DNA of 10,259 bases from Pseudofrankia asymbiotica. GTDB taxonomy: Bacteria > Actinomycetota > Actinomycetes > Frankiales > Frankiaceae. Made by a program: the position numbers and the translations under genes. Below, piece by piece: positions 1-5,801 of the stretch. The stretch spans positions 48,184-58,442 of the forward strand of contig NZ_MOMC01000045.1 of assembly GCF_001983105.1 (NCBI RefSeq), written 5' to 3'. The notes under the pieces are model-generated. The model had not been told where the DNA came from, ran no database searches, and saw only the letters and a program-made list of their open reading frames with translations. Each line of letters starts with the position of its first letter. The stretch's first letter is position 1.

Positions 1-860
1 CCGGCGACCCGGCCGGTGACGCGGCGTCCGGCGGCGTCGACGGTGAGCCCTCCCGAGGCGTAGCGGCTCCACACCGCGTCGATGTAGGGGTCGTAGTAGG
101 TGGCCGGGAAGAGCCCGGCCTCGATGCCGTGCCCCGGGGCGATCACCCGGACGTCGCCGGTCACCAGCGGGGCGAACGCCGGGTTGGCGCGGAGCGCGGC
201 GAAGATGGCGTCTCGGCCGCCGGGCACGACCTGGCCGGTGGTCTGGTCGCCGTCGCCGTGCAGCCGCAGCAGGAGCGGGACGCTGAACATGTCGACCATG
301 GTCGTGTTGCAGAACATGCCAGCCGCGTTGTGCGTGAACTCGACGAAGTCGTGCAGGACCGCGTGGCCGGGCGCGTCGCGCACCCAGCCGGCCGGGTACT
401 GCAACGCTGGTCTGCCGGCCCCGTCGGCGACGATCCGGAAGTCGAGCCTCGCGCCGATCGAGACGTAGATCCGTCCGGACATCCCGGTGGGGATGGCGGC
501 CACGGTGTCGCCGTCGGCCACCAGCGGGATCGCGATACCGCCGCTGTCCGCGCCCAGCGCGACCTCGGCGACGCTTCCGTCCGCGCGGGCGTAGACCTGC
601 CGGCCGGTGCCCAGATCGGTGCCGACGACGTAGAACCAGATCTCGCGGTTGGCGTACCGGTAGGTGTGGTTGACGATGACCAGCGGCAGCGGCAGCGGCG
701 TGCCAGGGGTGTGGGCCGGGATGTCGACCACCTCCTGGGTGGCCGCGAGCAGGCTGGCCCGGCGGGCGCCGTCGGGGCGGGTGGCCGCGGCGACACCGCC
801 CACGCCGGCGCAGGCCAGCGCGGCCGCGCCGCCGGTCAGCAGGGCGCGTCGGTTCAGCAT
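1..860 (-). CDS. GH64 endo-beta-1,3-glucanase, secreted, 3' end beyond window
   Basis: A secreted enzyme predicted to cleave beta-1,3-glucan (laminarin, fungal wall glucan) outside the cell. The 286 visible codons begin with a signal peptide (residues 1-26) containing NRRALL, a twin-arginine-type motif, so Tat export is likely. The GH64 domain starts near residue 56. Recognisable blocks are FYVVGTDL (76-83), SGRIYVSI (128-135), the acidic pair E174 in VEFTHN and D190 in MVDMFSVP, then VIAPGHGIEAG and YYDPYIDAVW. E174 and D190 are 16 residues apart, the spacing of the catalytic Glu and Asp known in the Streptomyces GH64 laminaripentaose-producing enzyme. The start is set by GAGGAG 7 bases upstream of ATG. 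The family's catalytic domain is about 360-370 residues, so roughly the last third is missing here. It lies downstream of the chitinase on the same strand, possibly co-transcribed. Family assignment is confident; exact product pattern is unknown. Confidence 0.9.
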   Translation of the reverse strand, partial: MLNRRALLTGGAAALACAGVGGVAAATRPDGARRASLLAATQEVVDIPAHTPGTPLPLPLVIVNHTYRYANREIWFYVVGTDLGTGRQVYARADGSVAEVALGADSGGIAIPLVADGDTVAAIPTGMSGRIYVSIGARLDFRIVADGAGRPALQYPAGWVRDAPGHAVLHDFVEFTHNAAGMFCNTTMVDMFSVPLLLRLHGDGDQTTGQVVPGGRDAIFAALRANPAFAPLVTGDVRVIAPGHGIEAGLFPATYYDPYIDAVWSRYASGGLTVDAAGRRVTGRVA

Positions 861-1107
861 GACGGTCTCCTCAAGGTGACGTGACGGCGAGGGCTTCGGC
901 CAGCGCCGACCGGGCCGTCAGGGCCAGCGGCGCCGTCGGTGCCGGTGCCGGCGACGCTGATGGCACCGGCACCGGAGTGGGCGCCGGCGGCGTCGACACG
1001 GCTGGTGCCGACGCCGCCGGCGGTGTCGACGGCGCCCCGGGAGGGGGACGGAGGAGGCCACCGTCGACGCCGGCCGCGGCGGCAGCGCGGCCGCGGCCGG
1101 GGCCTGC
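861..1107 (-). other. Chitinase-glucanase spacer with linker-like open frame
   Basis: This 247-base spacer has no independent gene that I can support. On the minus strand, the chitinase frame stays open after its TGA (1110-1108) for about 78 codons, until TGA at 873-871, ten bases before the glucanase ATG. That stretch reads as a Pro/Ala/Thr/Ser-rich linker (for example STPPAPTPVPVPSAS) and ends ALAEALAVTSP. Roughly four fifths of its codons end in G or C, somewhat below neighbouring genes. The DNA is low-complexity, built of short ggcgcc/ccggca/gtcgac-type words, so other frames on both strands are also open. No clear promoter or terminator was seen. It could be an intergenic spacer, a lost C-terminal linker, or a readthrough tail. 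Confidence 0.4.
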
Positions 1108-2658
1108 TCAGCCGCTGGAACCGGCGGCGAGGATCCGGGTGAACTCGAGCGGCTGCTGGGCGAGGCTGCTGCAGGTCGGCTGGGCGAAGTCGGCCGGCCC
1201 GCCGGGGCACGGCTGGTCACGGGTCAGCGACCACATGGACCACCAGGCCAGGCCGTGCTGCGCGGCGAACGCGGCGACCTGGCGGGCGTCGGACTGCCGG
1301 AAAACCTCGGTGCGCACGTCGTTGACGCCGATCATCGGGGTGACGGCGAGCCGGGACCAGGCCTGCGCGTCCGAGAGCCCGAACACGCCCTTCACCTGGG
1401 CCTGCGTGGCGGTGACCGAGTCGATGGCGTAGCCGCCCATCCGGCCGTCGGGGTTCGGCGCCACGCCGTCGCCGAAGTCCATCGCCATCACGTTGACCGC
1501 GTCGACCGTGACCCCGCGCTGCCGGGCGTTCTCCAGCAGCGCCACGCCGGTCTGGGTGAGCCCGGAGGGGAGCGCCGGCAGCGTGAACGACACGTTGAGG
1601 CGCCTGCCCTGGGCCGCCGCGTCCCGCTGGAGCTGGGCGATCGCCTGGGCGCGCCGGTCGTTCGCCGCCGTGTCGGACAGCGACGAGCCCTCGATGTCGA
1701 AGTCCACCTGGCTGAGCCCGTAGGCGCTGATCACCTGGCCGTAGGCGGTGGCCAGCGCGGCCGGGCTGCCGCAGGCCCCCGCGAGCTCGGTTCCGTTGGC
1801 GCCGCCGAACGAGACCCGCACGTCACCGCCCAGCTCGCGCAGCCGGCCGATCTGGCCCGGCACACCGTCCTGGTTCAGCTCGGACACGCCACCCCACCTG
1901 GGGGTGCAGCCGCCACCGCCCGCCAGCACGAACGCCAGCGTGTACGTCCTGACCCCGGTGGCCTGGGCGGCCGAGACCAGGTCGAACGGCGGATACAGCG
2001 AGGTGTCGACGTAGGGCGCGAAGCGGCCGGACCCGCCGCCGGACCCGCCGCCGGGCGAGGTGGTGGCGGGAGGCGCGGTGGTCGCCGCCGGACCCGACGT
2101 GGACGTGGCCGGAGCGGACGCCGTCGGCGACGGAGCGGAGGACGGCGAGGCCGGCGGGGCGGAGGCCGGCGGGGCGGACGTGGTGACCGGTGGCGCCGAG
2201 GTCGGCTCCACCGGATCGCCGGCGGGCACGCAGGGGCCGCCGTCGATCCGGCACCCGGCCGGGTCGGCGACGCCGCCCGGCGTGCTCACCACGAAGCCCA
2301 CGTCGACCGCCGCGTCGGGGGCGAGCTCACGCTGCCACGATGGCGGGGTGACGGTGACGTGCTGCCCGTCGACCCGGTGCTCGGCGTTCCACAGCGAGGT
2401 GAGCCGCGCGCCGGCCGGCAGGTCGAACTCGAGGGTGAACCCACGGGCCGACCCGGACGTGTTCGTCACCCGGTACTGGGCGGAGTAGCCGGTCTCCCAG
2501 GCCGCCGTCCGCGTGTAGGCCGCGCCGAGGACCGACGCCGAGGCGGTACCGGGAATGGTGAGTGCCAGGACGAGCCCGGCCACGGCCGCGAGCGCGACCG
2601 CCGTGCCGGAGATGATCTGCCGGCGGCGTCGGCGGTGCCGGCCCTGCTTCGACGACAT
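1108..2658 (-). CDS. Secreted CBM2-GH18 chitinase
   Basis: Predicted extracellular chitinase of 516 residues, hydrolysing beta-1,4-N-acetylglucosamine polymers by the substrate-assisted GH18 mechanism. Order of parts: a very basic n-region (RHRRRRR, 7-13) and Sec signal peptide, likely cut near ASA (39-41); a CBM2-like cellulose/chitin-binding module (about 43-127) with W54, W90 and W108 at typical positions; a Pro/Ala/Thr/Ser linker with a GGGS stretch (about 149-211); and a GH18 barrel (about 212-510). The barrel shows the SFGG strand (283-286) and the catalytic D319-F-D321-I-E323, with E323 as proton donor. The family consensus DGxDxDxE lacks its first DG here (SQVDFDIE), as in several actinobacterial GH18 enzymes. 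The start is supported by AAGGAGG 11 bases upstream. It follows the kinase gene on the same strand, so control by that two-component system is plausible. Function is confident, regulation is inferred. Confidence 0.92.
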   Translation of the reverse strand: MSSKQGRHRRRRRQIISGTAVALAAVAGLVLALTIPGTASASVLGAAYTRTAAWETGYSAQYRVTNTSGSARGFTLEFDLPAGARLTSLWNAEHRVDGQHVTVTPPSWQRELAPDAAVDVGFVVSTPGGVADPAGCRIDGGPCVPAGDPVEPTSAPPVTTSAPPASAPPASPSSAPSPTASAPATSTSGPAATTAPPATTSPGGGSGGGSGRFAPYVDTSLYPPFDLVSAAQATGVRTYTLAFVLAGGGGCTPRWGGVSELNQDGVPGQIGRLRELGGDVRVSFGGANGTELAGACGSPAALATAYGQVISAYGLSQVDFDIEGSSLSDTAANDRRAQAIAQLQRDAAAQGRRLNVSFTLPALPSGLTQTGVALLENARQRGVTVDAVNVMAMDFGDGVAPNPDGRMGGYAIDSVTATQAQVKGVFGLSDAQAWSRLAVTPMIGVNDVRTEVFRQSDARQVAAFAAQHGLAWWSMWSLTRDQPCPGGPADFAQPTCSSLAQQPLEFTRILAAGSSG

Positions 2659-2693
2659 CGTGTTGATGACCTCCTTGGGAACCCCCGCGGCGG

Positions 2694-2699
2694 ACGCTA
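2694..2699 (-). promoter_or_regulatory. Candidate -10 element for the chitinase
   Basis: On the minus strand TAGCGT fits the TAnnnT pattern of actinobacterial -10 elements. It would place transcription start about 30 bases before the chitinase ATG and upstream of its AAGGAGG ribosome-binding site. No TTGACN-like -35 is found 16-19 bases further upstream, which would suit an activator-dependent promoter. Six bases matching by chance cannot be excluded. Confidence 0.3.
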
Positions 2700-2744
2700 G
2701 CCAGCGCGATGGCCGGCGCCGCCTGGCCTGAGGCAGCCGAGAAG

Positions 2745-2766
2745 GTCTCTTAGGACTCGCTTAGGA
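2745..2766 (-). promoter_or_regulatory. Tandem 11-bp direct repeat, candidate response-regulator site
   Basis: On the minus strand TCCTAAG occurs twice, with starts 11 bases apart and four bases between copies; the first copy overlaps the histidine kinase stop codon. On the plus strand these are CTTAGGA at 2749-2755 and 2760-2766. OmpR/PhoB-family regulators typically bind head-to-tail repeats spaced about one helical turn, and this repeat is unusually AT-containing for its surroundings. It lies about 90 bases upstream of the chitinase ATG and about 60-80 bases upstream of the putative start of transcription. Binding by the neighbouring regulator is inference. Confidence 0.4.
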
Positions 2767-4200
2767 AAGGGCGGCCCGGGGCCAGTGCCGCCCTCGCCGT
2801 GCCCGCCGCCGTGTCCGCCCCGCGCCGGCGCCGGGGCCGGCGGTGGTGCGCAGGCGCAGCCGGATCTCGGCGCCGCCCAGCGCGGACCGCCCGACCGTCA
2901 GCTCGCCGCCGGTCGACGTGGCCACCCGCCGGGCGATGTCCAGGCCAAGCCCGGTGGAGCCGGCGCCGCCGGCACCGGCGCCGCGGCGCATCGCCTCGGC
3001 CGGGTCGGCGATGCCAGGACCCGCGTCCGCGACCGCGATGGTGACGGCGCCGGGCACGGCCCGCAGCGTCACCGCGAACCCGACGCCCTCGCCGGTGTGC
3101 TGGAAGACGTTGCCCAGCAGCGCGTCGAGCGCGGCGACCAGCTCCGCCCGGGCGACGGGCACCGGCGCGCCGTAGTCGTAGCCGCCGCCGTCGTGGCTGT
3201 CGTGGCCGCCCTCGGCCCCGGCCAGCCGCCAGGGGCGCCCCTGGTCCTCGGCGAGCGCGGACCAGAAGCCGACCCGGTCGCGGACGACCTCGGCCGCGTC
3301 GCAGCGTGCCGCGGCCGGCCCGCCGGCGCCGCGGTCGCGCGCCGCGCGGATGATGTGGTCCACCTCGCGCTCCAGCCGCTCGACGGCCTGCTGGACCTGG
3401 TCGGCCGGCCCGGCGTCGGCTGGCCCGGCGTCGGCCAGCGCCGCGGTGTTGAGGCGCAGCACGGTCAGCGGGGTCCGGAGCCGGTGCGACAGGTCGGCCG
3501 CCAGCTCGCGCTCGGCGGCGACGAGCTGGCGGATCCGATCGGCCATGGTGTTGAACGCGACGGCCGCGTCGCGTACCTCCGGCGGCACCCCGGAGCCCGA
3601 GAGGGGCACCCGGGCGTCGAGGTCGCCCGCGCCGAGCCGGCGGGCGGTGGCGGCGAGCCCTCGGGTCGCGCGCACGGTGCGGCTGGCCAGGCGGTCGGCG
3701 ACCAGCACCGAGATCGCCACCAGGGCCACCGCGAGCCCGCCGAGCACCAGCCAGGCCGTGCGCACTCCCTGGCTCATCGACGAGGCGGGCACGAACACCT
3801 CGACCACCGCGATCCGCGCGTCGCTGACGGCCACCGGGCGCAGCAGGACCGAGCCGCCCGGCGCGTCGAGGACCGCGGACCGCCCGCTCGTCGCGGCACC
3901 GGCCAGCTGGTCCGGCGTCACCCGCGACGGCCCGATCGTGGTCAGCGCGCCGTTCGCGGCCGGCAGGTGGACGGCGGCCATGCCGTCGGCTCCGTCGCGG
4001 GTGGTGGCCAGCGCCCGGCCGAGGGCGAACGGGTCGGTGGTGATCGCCAGGGCCGGGCCGAGCTCGGCGGCCGTCCGTTCCGCCCGGACGAAGGCGCGGT
4101 CGCGCGCGGTCTGGGCCACGATCAGCCCGAGCGGGATGAGGAAGGCCAGCGCCACCATCGACGTGACCGCGATAGAGACCTGGATCAGTTCGCGCCTCAT
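2761..4200 (-). CDS. Two-component sensor histidine kinase with HAMP domain
   Basis: Inner-membrane sensor kinase of 479 residues, expected to autophosphorylate and pass phosphate to the regulator encoded just upstream. TM1 is about residues 8-30, an extracytoplasmic sensor region of about 115 residues follows (31-148), then TM2 (149-168), a HAMP domain (about 170-225), a HisKA domain with H239 in DLSHRLRTPL, and a HATPase domain. The ATPase shows the N-box N364-VFQH, G1 box DAGPGI (392-397) and G2 box GLGL (417-420). The ATG overlaps the regulator's TGA as ATGA, so the two are translationally coupled; this is why I chose it over longer upstream starts. Oddities are a duplicated DAGPA segment after the H-box, a His/Asp/Gly/Tyr-rich insert (333-344) before the N-box, and a basic Arg-rich C-terminus. 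The signal sensed is unknown. Confidence 0.93.
   Translation of the reverse strand: MRRELIQVSIAVTSMVALAFLIPLGLIVAQTARDRAFVRAERTAAELGPALAITTDPFALGRALATTRDGADGMAAVHLPAANGALTTIGPSRVTPDQLAGAATSGRSAVLDAPGGSVLLRPVAVSDARIAVVEVFVPASSMSQGVRTAWLVLGGLAVALVAISVLVADRLASRTVRATRGLAATARRLGAGDLDARVPLSGSGVPPEVRDAAVAFNTMADRIRQLVAAERELAADLSHRLRTPLTVLRLNTAALADAGPADAGPADQVQQAVERLEREVDHIIRAARDRGAGGPAAARCDAAEVVRDRVGFWSALAEDQGRPWRLAGAEGGHDSHDGGGYDYGAPVPVARAELVAALDALLGNVFQHTGEGVGFAVTLRAVPGAVTIAVADAGPGIADPAEAMRRGAGAGGAGSTGLGLDIARRVATSTGGELTVGRSALGGAEIRLRLRTTAGPGAGAGRTRRRARRGRHWPRAALS
3407..3436. repeat. 15-bp tandem duplication inside the kinase gene
   Basis: Two copies of a 15-base unit (3407-3421 and 3422-3436) differ only at the last base. 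They encode the repeated DAGPA at kinase residues about 257-266, between the H-box helix and the second HisKA helix. The unit is a multiple of three, so the frame is kept. It lengthens the loop of the dimerisation hairpin by five residues. Confidence 0.75.
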
Positions 4201-4904
4201 GCCGTGGGTGCCTCGAGCTTCACGCCGACCCCGCGCACCGTGTGCAGGTAGCGCGGGCTGGCGGCGGTCTCGCCGAGCTTGCGCCGCAGCCATGACAGGT
4301 GCACGTCGATGGTCTGGCCGCCGCCGTAGGCCTGGTGCCACACCGCCGAGAGCAGCTCGTCGCGCGTCACCACCACCCCGGGGCGGGCGGCGAGGTAGGC
4401 CAGCAGGTCGAACTCGCGGCGGGTGAGGTCGAGCGGCGCGCCGGCCAGCGTGGCCGTCCGGCGGCGGACGTCGACGACCAGCTCGCCGACCCGCGTCGGC
4501 GGGCTCGCGGCGGTCGCCCGGCTCGCGGCGTCCCGCCCGGCCGGGCCCGCCCGGCGCAGCACGGCGGCGACCCGGGCGTTGAGGTGCTGCGGCGTGAACG
4601 GCTTGACGAGGTAGTCGTCGGCGCCGCTGTTGAGCAGCCGCACGATGCTGGCGTCGTCGTCGCGCGCGGTGGCGACCACCACCGGCACGTCCGTGACGCC
4701 GCGCAGCATGCGCAGCGCGGCGGCGCCGTCGAGGTCGGGCAGCCCCAGGTCGAGCACGACCAGGTCACAGCCGACCTGCGTGATCTCGCGCATCGCGTCC
4801 AGGGCCGCGCCGGCGCTGCGCACCGCGTGCCCGGCGGCCGTGAGGTGACGGACCAGCGCCGCCCGCACCGACGGATCGTCCTCGACCACGAGCACTGTCG
4901 CCAT
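4197..4904 (-). CDS. OmpR/PhoB-family response regulator
   Basis: DNA-binding response regulator of 235 residues, partner of the histidine kinase that overlaps its 3' end. The receiver domain (about 2-115) has the acidic pocket E8-D9-D10, phospho-acceptor D52 in VLDLGLPD, T79 and the invariant K101 in VKPF. A winged-helix output domain fills about 140-232, with DLTRREFDLLAYLAARPG, the recognition region around VDVHLSWLRRKLG-type residues (here IDVHLSWLRRKLG), and a terminal YLHTVRGVGVKL hairpin. The ATG at 4904 is chosen because the receiver domain begins there; a much longer upstream open frame is an artefact of GC-rich DNA. No Shine-Dalgarno is visible. TACGGT lies 8 bases upstream of the ATG, so a leaderless or near-leaderless message is possible. 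Target genes probably include itself and neighbours, by inference. Confidence 0.94.
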   Translation of the reverse strand: MATVLVVEDDPSVRAALVRHLTAAGHAVRSAGAALDAMREITQVGCDLVVLDLGLPDLDGAAALRMLRGVTDVPVVVATARDDDASIVRLLNSGADDYLVKPFTPQHLNARVAAVLRRAGPAGRDAASRATAASPPTRVGELVVDVRRRTATLAGAPLDLTRREFDLLAYLAARPGVVVTRDELLSAVWHQAYGGGQTIDVHLSWLRRKLGETAASPRYLHTVRGVGVKLEAPTA

Positions 4905-4964
4905 ACCGCCGTACCGTAGAGCCAGCGCCCGCTGGCCGATATGTCCGCCCTGTACCATGCCGAC
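4905..4964. promoter_or_regulatory. Compact divergent promoter with central palindrome
   Basis: This 60-base gap separates the response regulator (minus) from the membrane protein gene (plus). A perfect inverted repeat, GCCAGC-GCCC-GCTGGC, occupies 4921-4936. On the minus strand TACGGT (4918-4913) lies 8 bases before the regulator ATG. On the plus strand TACCAT (4953-4958) lies exactly 6 bases before GTG at 4965. A TAnnnT hexamer 6-8 bases before a start codon without Shine-Dalgarno is the usual look of a leaderless actinobacterial promoter. The palindrome falls at or near the -35 region of both promoters, so one bound factor could control both genes. The bound protein is unknown. Confidence 0.5.
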
Positions 4965-5549
4965 GTGGCCAGGACGCTGCGCCGCCTCGCCCTGTGGACC
5001 ATCGGCACCGGCCTGGCCGTGCTGGTCTCCTGGTTCGGCGTCCAGCGGGTGCTCCCGCTGGACACGGCCGCGGGCATACCGCGGGCCGTCCCGGTCGGGC
5101 CCCTGGTCTCCCCTTCCGCTTCCTCGGTTCCGAGCGCCGCCGCGCCCACACCCGGCGGCGCCGCGACCGCGTCGCCCGGCACATCCGCGTCGACGCCCGC
5201 GACCACCGGGCCGGCGGACGGCGCCCCAGGTCCCGGAGCGGCCGGGGCGACCGCCGCCGGCGGCCCGGCGGGATCCGCGGGCGGGCAGGTCTCGCGACCG
5301 CCCGCGTCGGCCCCGGCGGCCTCGAGCGGCGCCGCCGTCCGCGGCTACCAGCTGACCGGCGGGCGGGTCGTGCTGGAGCTGACCGAGACCTCGGCACGGC
5401 TGGTGTCCGCGACCCCGGAACCGGACTGGCGGGTCCAGGCCTGGGAGGCCGAAGGCTGGCTGCGCGTCGACTTCAGCCGCGACGGCGCGGCCACATCCTC
5501 CTGCTTCGTCACGTGGAACGGGCATCCCCCGACCGTCCAGACCACCTGA
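4965..5549 (+). CDS. Small membrane-anchored extracytoplasmic protein, function unknown
   Basis: I do not recognise a named family. From GTG 4965 the protein has 194 residues: a short basic N-terminus (RTLRRLA), one membrane segment (about 8-26, WTIGTGLAVLVSWFGV), a long Pro/Ala/Gly/Thr/Ser-rich spacer (about 40-125), and a compact C-terminal domain (about 128-194). The domain begins GYQLTGGRVVLELTE, has RLVSATPEPDW and WLRVDF, and ends with one cysteine (SSCFVTW) and HPPTVQTT; the alternation suggests beta strands. The topology is probably N-in with the domain outside, tethered by a flexible linker. An ATG at 4941 would add eight residues; I prefer GTG because TACCAT sits 6 bases before it and neither start has a Shine-Dalgarno. 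Divergence from the regulator hints at an accessory or target of that system, by inference only. Confidence 0.78.
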   Translation: MARTLRRLALWTIGTGLAVLVSWFGVQRVLPLDTAAGIPRAVPVGPLVSPSASSVPSAAAPTPGGAATASPGTSASTPATTGPADGAPGPGAAGATAAGGPAGSAGGQVSRPPASAPAASSGAAVRGYQLTGGRVVLELTETSARLVSATPEPDWRVQAWEAEGWLRVDFSRDGAATSSCFVTWNGHPPTVQTT

Positions 5550-5635
5550 GCGGGGGATCGGACCGGGAGGGGCTGTCGCGACCTCAGCGGCTGCCGGCGA
5601 CGCGGACGGGGCCCGACCTCGCCTGTGACATGGCC

Positions 5636-5697
5636 GTTTCTCATATTTATCACTTTGTTCACCGGGATTGACGAAAAATTGGCGATCTGGCTAGTGT
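5636..5697 (+). promoter_or_regulatory. Sigma70-type promoter of the ABC transporter operon
   Basis: TTGACG (5668-5673) and TAGTGT (5692-5697) are separated by 18 bases and resemble actinobacterial housekeeping -35 and -10 elements. Transcription would start near 5704, leaving a leader of about 95 bases before the binding-protein gene. Just upstream, 5636-5660 is conspicuously AT-rich for this window and could act as an UP element or an operator. The rest of the 5550-5797 intergenic region shows no convincing gene or terminator. Confidence 0.6.
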
Positions 5698-5762
5698 TGC
5701 GCCGCCTGCCAGCGGGGGACGGAGTGCCGAGCCGCCCTGGTCAACCCGGAAGACAGGCGTCA

Positions 5763-5777
5763 CCGGACACCCGGACA
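5763..5777 (+). repeat. Short direct repeat in the operon leader
   Basis: CCGGACA occurs twice with an 8-base period, about 20-35 bases before the start of the binding-protein gene. It is within the predicted transcript leader. With GC-rich sequence this may be chance; no function is claimed. Confidence 0.35.
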
Positions 5778-5780
5778 TCA

Positions 5781-5801
5781 ATGAGAAAGAGACCGTCGTG
5801 A
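5781..5801 (+). other. Possible six-codon upstream ORF (MRKRPS)
   Basis: An ATG at 5781 opens a frame encoding MRKRPS and stopping at TGA 5799-5801, which overlaps the GTG start of the binding-protein gene as GTGA. This mirrors the stop-start overlaps later in the operon and might couple initiation. There is no good ribosome-binding site before it, and a frame this short readily occurs by chance. Confidence 0.2.

Noticed and set aside
881..1432. Plus-strand open frame from GTG 881
   Set aside because: It is antisense to the chitinase 3' end and the spacer, has Ala/Gly/Arg-rich composition without a domain, and no ribosome-binding site; typical GC-rich shadow.
1255..2700. Long plus-strand frame (481 codons) opposite the chitinase
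   Set aside because: The minus strand encodes a clear CBM2-GH18 protein with catalytic motif and signal peptide; the opposite frame is Arg/Gly-rich without recognisable motifs.
2785..4426. Two long plus-strand frames opposite the histidine kinase
   Set aside because: The kinase H-, N- and G-boxes on the minus strand settle the coding strand; the plus-strand products are Arg/Gly/His- or Ser/Arg-rich noise.
4905..5525. Upstream extension of the response regulator frame to 5525
   Set aside because: The receiver domain starts at ATG 4904; the extension overlaps the divergent membrane protein gene and has no domain.
5550..5634. Possible terminator after the membrane protein gene
   Set aside because: Short GC palindromes such as CAGCGGCTG occur, but there is no sizeable stem with a following T run.
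861..5797. DasR- or CebR-type operators near the hydrolase genes
   Set aside because: Scanning by eye for TGGTCTAGACCA-like and TGGGAGCGCTCCCA-like sites found no convincing match in the intergenic regions.
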